Source: Phoronis ovalis (taxonomy: Eukaryota > Phoronida > Phoronidae). Taken from it: a stretch of 11,861 nt of DNA. The notes under the pieces were generated by a model. That model was not told the DNA's origin and did no database searches. It worked only from the letters and a program-made list of their open reading frames with translations. Below, piece after piece: positions 1 through 8,494 of this stretch (the first letter of the stretch is position 1; each line of letters starts with the position of its first letter). Made by a program: the position numbers and the translations under genes. The stretch spans positions 1-11,861 of the forward strand of contig JAOXYB010049680.1 in NCBI GenBank assembly GCA_028565635.1, read 5' to 3'.

Positions 1-484
1 ACAAACTGTAAATAAAGATGCTGGTACATTATTATACTGTACAAACTGTAAATAAAGATGCTGGTACATTATTATACAGTACAAACTGTAAATAAAGATG
101 CTGGTACATTATTATACAGTACAAACTGTAAATAAAGATGCTGGTACATTAATACATTGTACAAGCTGTATATAATGACACCGGTATATTAATACAATCT
201 TCACACCATAGTTGTATAATATCTTGTATACATAGTTTACTGTAAATAAAGACACTGGAACATTAATACATTGTAGTAACTGTAAATAAAGACATTGGTA
301 TATGAACACAATGTACAAACTGTATATAATGACACCGGTACATTAATACGCTGTACAAAACTGTAAATAAAGACACCGGTACATTAATATGCTGTACAAA
401 CTGTATGTACAGACACTGGTACATTAATACGCTGTTCAAACTGTATATAAAGACACTAGTACATTAATACATTGTACAAGCTGG
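1..484. repeat. 40-bp tandem minisatellite, about 12 units, cut by the window edge
   Basis: The first three units (1–40, 41–80, 81–120) are nearly identical. Later units to about 484 diverge but keep the period of about 40 bp and a core resembling TGTAAATAAAGACACYGGTA followed by CATTAATAC. One unit (about 201–240) is badly degraded. The array ends where unique sequence starts (CTGGCTGCCAAAG). It lies inside the left-most ARIH1 intron and starts at position 1, so its real copy number is unknown. Homogeneous copies at the left and decayed copies at the right fit ongoing expansion on the left side. The short minus-strand reading frame across it is a by-product of the repeat. Confidence 0.95.
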
Positions 485-1373
485 CTGCCAAAGTTTTTGA
501 AATAATAAAGTGGATGCAGAGAGCCATATTTTATACAAAAATAGTTTTCAACAATGAGGTTACATGATTTCAACGCATGGTGTTATCTTTAGTTCAGGAG
601 TTTGTTCTGTTTCGTTCTGCTGATCATGAATAATATACTAATGTTGGACTTGTTTGGTACAACTTGTTTTACATCATACCAGGTGTCATTTACCTTTACT
701 TATAGTTGCTCTCGCAACAACACTAACTCCCTTTAATATAAAGCCTATTTCCATCTTTGTTCCTATAGAGATAACAATGTTTCTCCTTTTTTTAGATTAC
801 ATTTTCGCTCATTTTTATATCAAAAAGGAATGATATTTAGATGAAAGTTCTCAGTGTTGAAACTTCGGTGTAAACATTTTTGGTATACAAAAAACTGCAT
901 AGACCTTGCTGCTTATATTACAAGAGTCCAAATTTATAGTCATCACATTAAGTATTGTCTTACCTTAGATTCAAACTTTAAGCTTTGCATATGATTCATA
1001 TAACGATTACAGTAAAACAGGTATCGTTGCAGAGCAGAACGAGAATTCTGGGAAAAAAAACAAAATGTCACTCTCCATATCATAATGGTTCAGAGCACAA
1101 AGTGTTAACAATGCAGACAAAACTTACATGGTAAACTTTCAGAAATAAACTAATGTCTAACAGAGCCAATCTGAAGGCGACTATAAAAAACAAGTTTGAG
1201 AAACCACACAAGTTGAAACTTTGGTGGTTAGAAGTAGTAATAGTATCTACTGCAATTAATCTCAACTAATGCACAAAAATTACAATTTAGAGAAAAGACG
1301 CCTCTTAATAATCAATCCCACAATTTATACCTAGTGCATACAAAACGTTTATTACAAAAGGGTTAAATCATAC
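485..1373 (-). other. Visible part of ARIH1 intron 11
   Basis: This stretch follows the exon 11 donor (minus-strand GTATGA). I searched it for the expected next piece of the protein (the Ariadne-domain start, [12 protein letters not shown]-like) on the minus strand and did not see it. The remaining exons are therefore to the left of the window. No recognisable gene or RNA lies here. Confidence 0.7.
1348..1353 (-). terminator. Candidate intronic poly(A) signal AATAAA after ARIH1 exon 11
   Basis: On the minus strand a perfect AATAAA lies about 20 nt beyond the exon 11 splice donor and is followed by a U/G-rich stretch (GTTTTGTATG). If the intron were read through and cleaved here, translation would end one codon past the exon (GAA GTA TGA). 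AT-rich DNA makes chance AATAAA common, so use of this site is inference only. Confidence 0.3.
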
Positions 1374-1431
1374 TTCCTGAGCATCTCGAGCTTTCTTGGC
1401 TTCATCTTCATCGTAACGATTGCAGTTATAC
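1374..1431 (-). CDS. ARIH1: ARIH1 exon 11 (rest of W340, residues 341–359): end of Rcat
   Basis: It encodes [20 protein letters not shown]343 is the last Rcat zinc ligand, and NRYDEDEAK matches the fly protein. Acceptor TTGCAG; donor GTATGA keeps phase 0. The next exon, expected to start the Ariadne domain, is not in the window. Confidence 0.94.
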
Positions 1432-4400
1432 CTGCAATATAATTGATGTTTCGTATTTATAATAATAATATTATTAATTTGAAATATACATCACTGAAAG
1501 CTACCTGAATACTTGCGTTTTAGAATTCTATACATGACAATCAACTATAATTAATGGCAAATTACGGAAAAAGCATATGTTTTTAACAAATTATAGTCAC
1601 TAATTGAATAATATTAATAAAAGTGTTCTATCCTTGCCAGCATTTAACTCTCATTTGACTCTTACATATCTTTCTCAACTTGATAAGTGATCGAAAAATG
1701 AAGTTACTCAACTAATAGAGTTGCAGGACTTGAAATGAACAAGTAACAATTTCTTAAAGACAGATTATAATTATTGTCCAGTAAATGTCCAAATTTCACT
1801 TGGATTAGCATGAAATTGAACACAACCATTTGTAGTTTTTCAAGAACTTGTGTATTATATGCTACATACCAGGATGAGCCATGTGGTTCCCAAGGACCCA
1901 AGCAAACCCAGCAGAAGTCAGCTTTACAATGCTGGTTCTTGCAAACCATATGGTTGCAGCCTCCATCTTTTTCAATAGTTACATGACATTTTGGACACTC
2001 CTATAAAACATGAAAATCAATTTTTTTAAGATTCAAACACTATAACTGAGATGGCATTCTTAATCGTTAGTAGTAAATCAAAAACATTACACAAATAACA
2101 CATACATTTTATCAATCTACCTGGACCAGAGACATATCCTTTGTGTTAAAGGACAGGAAAGACTTAATATTTAATATTTAAAATTGTCAGCACTTTCAAA
2201 ACATATCTGATAAGGCATAGATTAATTAACTATGCAACAATATTATTACAGGGAAATCATTGTAAAACATTATACTGTTGATTGTCAAATAGTCTTAGTT
2301 ATATATTATCTAGGAAGTTGAACAGATACATTGCATATAACAGGTGAAAAACTTCCTACTAAATGGCATTCCTAACAAACTGCAACGAATATATTGACAA
2401 ATACAAATTGGGTACATATGCAAATAACTTATTTAAATATTAAAACTAAAATGCCAAAAAAATCCTTTTTACGTAATCAACCAAATCTATTGAGAGCTCT
2501 TAGTTCTTACTTTTGTATTGGCAGCTATCCAGTTAGATGTTTCACTGTCATCATCGCATTTCTTTACCCATTTTTTCAACCACTTGCATTTCACAGGGTC
2601 GTGCCAACTTTCTCCACAGGAGAAACTGCAACAATGTAGACCACTTATACTTACAGTAACTGAATATTGGGCACTGGTCAAATTATAAAACATTTCTCAT
2701 ACAGCTACAAGTTATATACTTTTAATGCTGCAACAACTTATGAAATGATGTCTAGGTAACTATCAATTTACCTGGCTTTTTCTGCACACAGTAAAACTCA
2801 GCAAGATAAGTTATATACTTTGTGCTGTGCAAAATGTGACATTTTTTTTCAGACAGTGTAATGCTGGTAAATGCTGACAAAGGTAACTTCCTCAGTGTTA
2901 GAAGCCAGCATTTTGTTTTTTTATTTGCGTGAGACTAATTAATATTTACCAAAAGTTACGCCCACAGACACATACTACAGGTTGGGTATCGCTGTATTGT
3001 GCCTTCACAGCATGGCCACAATCTGGAGCAGGACACCAACGCATGAGACGATTACACTAAAATTACAATAAAACAAAATGACAACGCATGAGATTGTTAC
3101 ACTAAACTTACAAGAAAACATAATGACAGAAAACTCAAACACTTGCAAGTATCTCATCTTTTAAAATATGTAAATACTAATACGGAAATCTCCATTACAG
3201 CATAATAATTAAAGATCACTTATAACAAGCCACTGTAATCTTCATGTCAAAATAAACTATCTGTTTCTTTATGTAACTCTATGACTGACAGTAATTTATT
3301 CTTATACTGAAACTGTTGTCCCCCAGACAGGAAATAATAGTTTTGAACTATGATCAATAAAGTTAGCAAGTAAAATTTGTTTTAAATATCAGTGTTTTAG
3401 ACGTTATTTTAGCTTTACCCAAATAGCCCATTTATGTGCCTTACCTCAACAAAGCTATTTGTAATTAAGTGCTGATACTTTAATTTGACACGAGGCTCTG
3501 TTACTAATTTCCTGAAAATATAAAAACATTTTAAGGTGTGGATAATGAATGCAAAAAATGCATTTTTCACAATATCAAATTTAACCTATCTAACAAGAAA
3601 TAAACACCAAATATCTATGTTAAGTTACAATTCCATAAATATTTACGATTTTCGTAACTCTGACATGTGTCGTTAACGATTTTTGTGACAACACATTTTG
3701 CTTCCGTACGGCCTGATTTACGGAATCGTAACTTTACAAAGTTTCCAATAACAGGCTCCTTGTCTGCTCAATAATACGATGTTAAATGTACACATTTCCT
3801 GCATTACAATAAAACAGCATATTTTCAAAAATAGGCTAATCCGAAGGCTAACTACTAATTAACCAGTATGGTAATTAGCACAGCAAATACTGTATTTTAC
3901 CATATTAGGTTATAAAGTACTTACATAACGGTGGCATCATCAACTAGTATATCACAACCATGAGCAGCACACGATATTGTCTGAAATAGAAACAGAGTAA
4001 AGTTAATATATTTAATCAATAACTTAAAAGCACACATCGCTGGTTCTGCTATTCATCAGAAATTTCCACATGCCTCATGTTGTTGTGGATAAACTGACAA
4101 CAACTTGCCAAGTTTGAGAACTGAAGGCGTACAATCTTCATTGAAAAATGTTTACACTTTGTCCGACTTTTTAGTTCAAGGTATGGTGTTGAAGTTCATA
4201 GCATAAGATCAATCAGTGTCTACTGCTTGCATACAGCTAAAATAAACCAGCTCCAGTAAAATCAGAAACTGGTGCTTTGTTATCAAGAAATATTTCGCAC
4301 ATTTAAAGTTGTTCGCACACACACACTGACCTGCCCCATTCCTTCATCCATGATTTTAGTAGTGAGATATTCCGTCCAACACCCTGTACAGAACCTATGG

Positions 4401-7400
4401 CCACATTCCAGACCAGTAAGTTCCTAAAATGTTTTTTAAAATTAAAATTACATCACAAACATTAGAAAAACGCAGTTTTCTGCTACTGATACGTTTGCAG
4501 TATTTAATTTGGTGCACTGAATATTATATTAACAATACAGAGAAGGATTCATATGAAGCGAAATAAATTAGTCTCAGAATGGCCAATGCAACTATAATAT
4601 CATAGTAACACCAAAAACGAAGGGAACGCAATTAACAGGATTACAGTCCAGTGGAAGATTTATCAGGCTACGTATAAGCAGCATTCTATTCTGTACAGTG
4701 GCAACTCACAGAAAATTTAGCGATTTGACATTTTTTTAATACTGCAAGACATGCCTGCATTAAGGAATTGTCTACAAAAAAATGAAACAAACCAGAGAGC
4801 AGCTTAACAGTAAGAGTTTACATTTACTAAACACTTCTAGAGTTTGCCATATATAACAATAGCTGGACCTTAATTTGTATTCCTACTAAAGAGTACAATA
4901 AAGTTGTTATACTAACCGCAGAAGGTATAGACAAGTAACAAATCTCGCACTCTACCATCTGAGCACTGGCAGCAGATGCTGATCTCGTATTTTTCTAAAA
5001 TAAAAGCCAACCTTTAATAACAATTGCATAGAAAAAGTACTGATAAGAAGAAGTTGTTAATGTATGAGACATTTTATATACCTGTATTAATAAAAACGTG
5101 AATGTCAAACTAGCTGAGATAGAAAATATTCAGAAATGCCCAAATTTAAAACCAATGGTAGTACATTAACTGTAGGTGGTCGAGAAAGTTCCAAGTATAA
5201 TCTACAGTTCAAAGCCCGGGAATAATTTTCAGTATTATTATTACAGTTATTACTGATTTAAACTCTTCTGTTGACATGACTGTGATTGAGAAATTTCTTT
5301 ACTTGCACTTTGCATTATTTAAATAACTATTCGCTACATTCAGAGAAAGTCATTACAATAGTCTTCTCATACATGGCTGTTCCAGTCTCCTCCCTAATTC
5401 TACACATACAAACCCAGCAAGCATTCAATAGAAATGATTACAAATCTTCAAAATTAAAAATAAATGTTATGTTTAGAATTGTTTTCCTGCCGATATATAT
5501 ATATATACATGTACTCAATAATTTCTTTTTGTACAATTTTGTTTCCCGATTTACAAAGTCAAATACACTTATATTTACAGTATAATTGTTTGGTAGTTTG
5601 TATCTGTATAAAACAGGAAGTAGGCAGTAAATCAAAAGATGGAATAGCCATGAGAAGACTCTATACCCTAAATACAATAAGTAGGATATTTTGCCTGATT
5701 TCACTAAACTGCCTGATAACTATGCTTACTTTTGAACTGCTTTTGAGTGTTTTTTTATCTGGGCTGATGATATGAGCTTCATGAAATAACTTCTCCTGAT
5801 CCCCGTCATAATAACTGAAAATGGAGAAATAAATAAGAAATAAATTCATCTTGTTTTCAGTATTTTCAATACAAGAGGGAATATAATACACAAATCCACA
5901 TTTAAGAGCTCAGTACATGCTGTTGCCATAGGATCTCAAATAAATGAACACTGCATTTATTCTGATTATGACTTCTTACTAAAAATGCAAAAGCTAGTTA
6001 GGTAGTTTATGCAAGTTGACACAGTGAAGCATTTCTACATGGCATAAAAGGGTGAAGTCTTATCTGGAGTAACAGAATGAGTCTTACCGCTCCATCAACT
6101 TTTCTTTATCCCATCTAAAATGATTTAACAGGATTCTAGTTATTGTTGCTGGCAACTGAAAAGAACATTTACATTTAGAGTTTCAAAATTTACTTTATAT
6201 AGGAAGGGATACTACAATACCAGCCATGAATATGAATGCGAATAAACTGTTCACACAGGCTTACACTTACAACCTGATTTTAAGTGTCCTGCACATTCTA
6301 AACGTGACAATTGAAATCATCGATTTTGTATTCATGAAGGCCATAAAGTGTAGCCTTATCTTCATAAGACTAAGGCGTTACACTTACAAAGGTGCTTGCA
6401 TGGAGAAGATTTTGTAAAGACAATCATTTATACACATATTTGCTTTTGCAATTAATACTTTTATGAACAAGTTGCTTTTTTACTTCTTGTTGATACTGTG
6501 AGTAATATGTTGTACCATATAGTGAAGTGGGTTCCTATTTAGTCATGGATACAAAACTGGCTATGACCTGGTGAAGGCAACTTGTAACACAAGTTAAAAC
6601 ATGTTTTTGATACTTGGTCTGATGTCTTCTTTTTAAGTGCATTAAAACTACAAACATACTACGACTGGTATCAGGACAAATACCCCCCGGACAATTACCC
6701 ACTGGACAAATACCCCCCCAAGCCAAGTACCCCCCCCCAAGCCAAGTACCCCCCAGACATATACCCACCCCATAAATATTTTCACCTATCACATATAGGA
6801 TTTTAGGATGAAAGATGTGTTGTTGTTTGATGTTTGCATTTGAAAGATGATTGCAATTAACAAACAGAAGCAATTTTTATGCTGACAGTTACAATTGCAT
6901 AAATTTTATTATGATTAGTGATCAAAGAATTATGATTAAAGAACTAAATTGATTTACTCAAAGTAGGAGTATCAGTAGGAGCAATTATGATTGCAATTTA
7001 AATTACTCAAGTTGGCTTTAATATAAGGCAGCAATTTTGTTCTAATGCTTCATATACCGATAAATATTCATTGTCTGGGGGGTATTTGTCCTAGAATCAC
7101 TACGAGACGACTATATGATGTAATGATAGCTAAGGAAGTAAGGTCCACGACTAGATGACACTTGTGTCATTTGTATGCTGTTCCATTCTTTTATAGCTTG
7201 TTTTCATTTCTTATGGTAAAAAAATACCGATTCAAATATTTAAGAAATCATTGTTTTCGCAGTGAGACATAGAGTGTGTTATCCAAAACCTTAGAATTCA
7301 CCTGCATGTACCAGCTCTTTTGCAGGTTAATATACACACATTAACATATTTACATAAAATACGACTACACGAAATCTATTTAGGTATTTAGTAAACACTG

Positions 7401-7760
7401 ATACTAATGATTCGTCACAAAGAAATAGGAAATTACGAAGTTCAATTCACACAAAGGTCAAGCCGTTATTTTAATAGAGGCACTGCCTTTCTGCTTTATC
7501 ACAGCTCAAACCAATAAGCATACTGTGTACTTCTACATTACCTGAACTACGGTGTTCACTTCCTTTATACAGTCGACCATATGCTGAACTATTAGTTCGG
7601 GTGGCAAAATTTCGTGCGGAAATTCTTCAGTTTCATGCCTGTCTCTTGAACTGGCACTGGGTTCCGTTTCCATCCCCATTTCCACAAAATGGTCGTCATC
7701 ATTCTCACTACTTTCATTGTCAGAGCCTGCATCATACAACATTTCATCACCAGAATCCAT
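1374..7760 (-). CDS. ARIH1: Ariadne-1-type RBR E3 ubiquitin ligase, 11 exons, 3' end outside window
   Basis: This is an RBR-family E3: Rcat takes ubiquitin from an E2~Ub bound at RING1 as a Cys thioester and passes it to substrate. In animals ARIH1 is activated by neddylated cullin–RING ligases (family knowledge). Eleven exons, each bounded by AG and GT, join in frame: 7760–7542, 6155–6088, 5814–5730, 4994–4917, 4423–4331, 3980–3925, 3511–3445, 3056–2950, 2625–2511, 2000–1870, 1431–1374, giving 1,077 bases or 359 residues. The order is acidic N-terminus (1–47), UBA-like region (about 52–110), RING1 (C140/C143/C157/H159/C162/C165/C185/C190), IBR (C230/C235/C251/C253/C258/C261/H266/C271) and Rcat (C298/C301, catalytic C311, C316/C321/C326/C329/H336/C343). 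All expected zinc ligands are present. Human ARIH1 has 557 residues, so roughly 200 C-terminal residues (Ariadne domain) are missing to the left. The human glycine-rich N-terminal stretch is absent, as in the fly protein. Introns 2–10 (273–735 bp) contain no other gene I can support. Confidence 0.97.
1870..2000 (-). CDS. ARIH1: ARIH1 exon 10 (residues 297–339 plus part of W340): catalytic Rcat
   Basis: It encodes [20 protein letters not shown], then [23 protein letters not shown] in continuation. C311 in DGGCNHMVC corresponds to the human active-site Cys357, and H313 is the conserved neighbouring His. Zinc ligands C298, C301, C316, C321, C326, C329 and H336 are intact, so the enzyme should be catalytically competent. 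Acceptor TTATAG, donor GTATGT. Confidence 0.98.
2511..2625 (-). CDS. ARIH1: ARIH1 exon 9 (rest of C258, residues 259–296): second half of IBR and linker
   Basis: It encodes [19 protein letters not shown] then [19 protein letters not shown], essentially identical to animal ARIH1 here. C261, H266 and C271 complete the IBR zinc sites. The [13 protein letters not shown] segment is the IBR–Rcat linker. Acceptor TTGCAG, donor GTAAGA, phase 0 at the end. Confidence 0.97.
2950..3056 (-). CDS. ARIH1: ARIH1 exon 8 (residues 223–257 plus part of C258): first half of IBR
   Basis: It encodes [17 protein letters not shown], then [18 protein letters not shown] and two bases of a Cys codon. C230, C235, C251 and C253 are IBR ligands, and the split codon supplies C258. 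Acceptor TTTTAG at 3057–3058, donor GTAAAT. Its first 20 bases and its acceptor are duplicated 45 bp upstream (see 3037–3126). The inner site is the one that preserves the conserved protein. Confidence 0.95.
3037..3126. repeat. 45-bp tandem duplication covering the exon 8 splice acceptor
   Basis: Units 3037–3081 and 3082–3126 align without gaps with 6 differences in 45. The first unit holds the first 20 coding bases of ARIH1 exon 8 plus its 3' splice site. The second holds a matching copy (acceptor at 3102–3103, cryptic exon start at 3101) with its own pyrimidine-rich stretch on the minus strand. Starting at the outer acceptor would add 45 bases in frame, reading [12 protein letters not shown] and then TAA. 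Confidence 0.95.
3445..3511 (-). CDS. ARIH1: ARIH1 exon 7 (rest of M200, residues 201–222): RING1–IBR linker helix
   Basis: It encodes [17 protein letters not shown] then NSFVE, the well-conserved helix joining RING1 to IBR (human [15 protein letters not shown]). Acceptor TTTCAG, donor GTAAGG, phase 0 at the end. Confidence 0.95.
3644..3725. repeat. Cluster of short palindromes in ARIH1 intron 6
   Basis: Arms TACGA/TCGTA at 3644–3656 (3-nt loop) and TTCCGTA/TACGGAA at 3702–3708 and 3719–3725 (10-nt loop) flank CGTTAACG at 3671–3678. The patch is richer in CpG than the surrounding intron. It could be a small transposon relic; I cannot assign a family. Confidence 0.45.
3925..3980 (-). CDS. ARIH1: ARIH1 exon 6 (residues 182–199 plus part of M200): end of RING1
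   Basis: It encodes [18 protein letters not shown] and the first two bases of a Met codon. C185 and C190 are the last RING1 zinc ligands. At 56 bp it is the shortest ARIH1 exon in the window. Acceptor TTTCAG, donor GTAAGT. Confidence 0.94.
4331..4423 (-). CDS. ARIH1: ARIH1 exon 5 (residues 151–181): central RING1
   Basis: It encodes [16 protein letters not shown] then [15 protein letters not shown], with ligands C157, H159, C162 and C165. It matches the family pattern GLECGHxFCxxCW almost exactly. Acceptor TTTTAG, donor GTCAGT, phase 0 at both ends. Confidence 0.95.
4917..4994 (-). CDS. ARIH1: ARIH1 exon 4 (residues 125–150): first zinc ligands of RING1
   Basis: It encodes [18 protein letters not shown] then CYLSIPSA. 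C140 and C143 are the first RING1 ligand pair, and I142 between them is the position that contacts the E2 in this family. Acceptor TTTTAG. The donor GTTAGT is weaker than the others but is the only one that keeps the 13-residue spacing to the next ligand. Confidence 0.92.
5493..5507. repeat. (AT)n microsatellite in ARIH1 intron 3
   Basis: About seven uninterrupted AT units. Intron 3 (4995–5729) otherwise shows no gene; the overlapping reading frames on both strands there have no recognisable domain. Confidence 0.9.
5730..5814 (-). CDS. ARIH1: ARIH1 exon 3 (rest of R96, residues 97–124): end of UBA-like region and linker
   Basis: It encodes [20 protein letters not shown] then KTLKSSSK, equivalent to the YFDGNLEKLF/HVINP part of the human protein and the basic/serine linker to RING1. 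Acceptor TTTCAG and donor GTAAGC. The split Arg codon (CG|T) joins cleanly to exon 2. Confidence 0.93.
6088..6155 (-). CDS. ARIH1: ARIH1 exon 2 (residues 74–95 plus part of R96): UBA-like core
   Basis: It encodes [18 protein letters not shown] followed by KLME and two bases of the next Arg codon. This is the diagnostic UBA-like helix segment of ariadne proteins. Acceptor CAG and donor GTAAGA fit. The 68-bp exon is too short to detect by ORF length. Confidence 0.94.
6673..6771 (-). repeat. Degenerate tandem C-rich repeat, G-rich on the transcribed RNA
   Basis: About six units of 15–19 bp of the form GGACAAATACCCCCC / GCCAAGTACCCCCC. C runs of 6, 3, 7, 9, 6, 3 and 4 stand at 6683, 6698, 6713, 6730, 6749, 6764 and 6768. 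The minus strand is the ARIH1 sense strand, so the pre-mRNA carries G runs with spacers mostly of 9–10 nt. G-quadruplex formation is possible but the loops are long. Confidence 0.85.
6673..7092. mobile_element. Possible MITE-like element bounded by 23-bp inverted repeats
   Basis: The sequence at 6673–6695 (begins AGGACAAATACCCCCC) recurs as its reverse complement at 7070–7092 with a single mismatch. The ends are 420 bp apart and enclose AT-rich non-coding DNA. No convincing target-site duplication is visible next to either end, so the call as a non-autonomous DNA transposon is tentative. Confidence 0.4.
7542..7760 (-). CDS. ARIH1: ARIH1 exon 1 (residues 1–73): start, acidic tail, UBA-like beginning
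   Basis: Translation begins [12 protein letters not shown] and continues with an Asp/Glu/Ser-rich tail, then [18 protein letters not shown], which matches the ariadne family just before the UBA-like helices. The ATG has G at −3 and G at +4. An in-frame TAA lies 15 bases upstream, so this is the first in-frame Met unless a 5' intron intervenes. The exon ends CAG|GTAATG in phase 0. Confidence 0.95.
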
Positions 7761-7900
7761 ATCTGTAATTTTTTATCGATATTTTTTTATTAATTCAATG
7801 ATAAAGTGCCCCACATTAATGTTGCACTACCCCCGTCATCCGTCCATTCGTGTTTATGTCTATGACGTCATCTTCGAGTGCAAGTCGTGATACCGTATGG
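7761..7900 (-). promoter_or_regulatory. Probable ARIH1 5' leader and promoter with CRE and uORFs
   Basis: Upstream of the ATG are a full palindromic CRE, TGACGTCA (7863–7870), the site for CREB/ATF factors, and TATCGATA (7774–7781), identical to the DRE core known from fly housekeeping promoters. Four short minus-strand uORFs precede the start and end before it: 7871–7860, 7847–7836, 7839–7816 and 7816–7790 (3–8 codons plus stop). Whether these are transcribed depends on the unmapped start site. No clear TATA box at a sensible spacing. Confidence 0.5.
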
Positions 7901-8494
7901 ATCTCGCCTTTTTTAAATTAGAGACAACAGTAAAATATCATTAAAAGCAAGTTTAAAGCATGCATACTTTCACAAATTTAAATCTTTAATGAAAACTCCA
8001 AAGTAAGATACAACAAGACAAAGACTTCGGGTTGTTCCGTAGTGATGTTTCTCTTCCTCCAATTTCAAAGACCGCATGTGCCCAAAAGGTCATTCAGTGC
8101 AAATGTGATCGTGGCTCTGTAGATTTTTAATTTGCAATGTGAAGATGAAACTGTAAATGCTTGTGTCGATTGGCATTTATATAAAAGTTTTGAAAAACAT
8201 CAGTCAGAAAAATGCACATTATATCAAGAAATACAATTTATTTTAAAAAATGTACAAAACAGGACAGAAATAACTGTTTTACCAGCTTTCGAAACATGAT
8301 TGTGATTAAATATGAGAAAGCATTGTGCGAAGGCGACGACATTCAGAAAAGTTGAGTGTAGTCTCCTTTTTGGGGGTTAGTGCTGGTTACCTTTTATCAT
8401 GCTGGTTGATTACAGGAAGACATATCCAAGACGATGATTTTTTCAAAACAAACATCTGAAAACGAAACTCTCTTCAATTTTTTATACTTTTAAT
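7901..8494. other. Intergenic DNA between ARIH1 and LSM6
   Basis: No conserved protein, tRNA or repeat was recognised. The stretch is AT-rich with T-runs. Distal ARIH1 promoter sequence could be included. Confidence 0.6.

Larger units (their letters stand above)
6156..7541 (-). other. ARIH1 intron 1, with a C-rich repeat and an inverted-repeat pair
   Basis: This 1,386-bp intron separates the start exon from the UBA-like exon. It holds the C-rich repeat at 6673–6771 and the inverted-repeat pair described separately; elsewhere it is plain AT-rich sequence. The 63-codon plus-strand frame at 6226–6417 matches no family I know and is probably chance. Confidence 0.8.

Noticed and set aside
112-318. 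68-codon minus-strand frame with internal repeats
   Set aside because: It is the translation of the 40-bp minisatellite (unit not divisible by 3), not a protein family.
1-484. Regular repeats as a possible CRISPR array
   Set aside because: Units are contiguous with no unique spacers, and the context is an animal gene intron.
1080-1265. 61-codon minus-strand frame as the missing ARIH1 3' exon
   Set aside because: It has none of the conserved Ariadne-domain motifs (such as [11 protein letters not shown] or QKMEEMQ).
5286-5775. Overlapping plus-strand frames of about 100 codons
   Set aside because: They cross an AT microsatellite in an ARIH1 intron, are low-complexity Tyr/Ile/Phe-rich, and overlap real exon 3 on the other strand.
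6226-6417. 63-codon plus-strand frame
   Set aside because: No family resemblance, no splice or promoter context; within ARIH1 intron 1.
6535-6873. 112-codon minus-strand frame with [14 protein letters not shown]-type repeats
   Set aside because: The Gly/Trp repeats come from translating the C-rich tandem repeat; no start context or conserved domain.
7758-7775. AG just before the ARIH1 ATG as a splice acceptor for a 5' UTR intron
   Set aside because: The upstream sequence on the minus strand is A-rich without a pyrimidine tract, so an unspliced leader is simpler.
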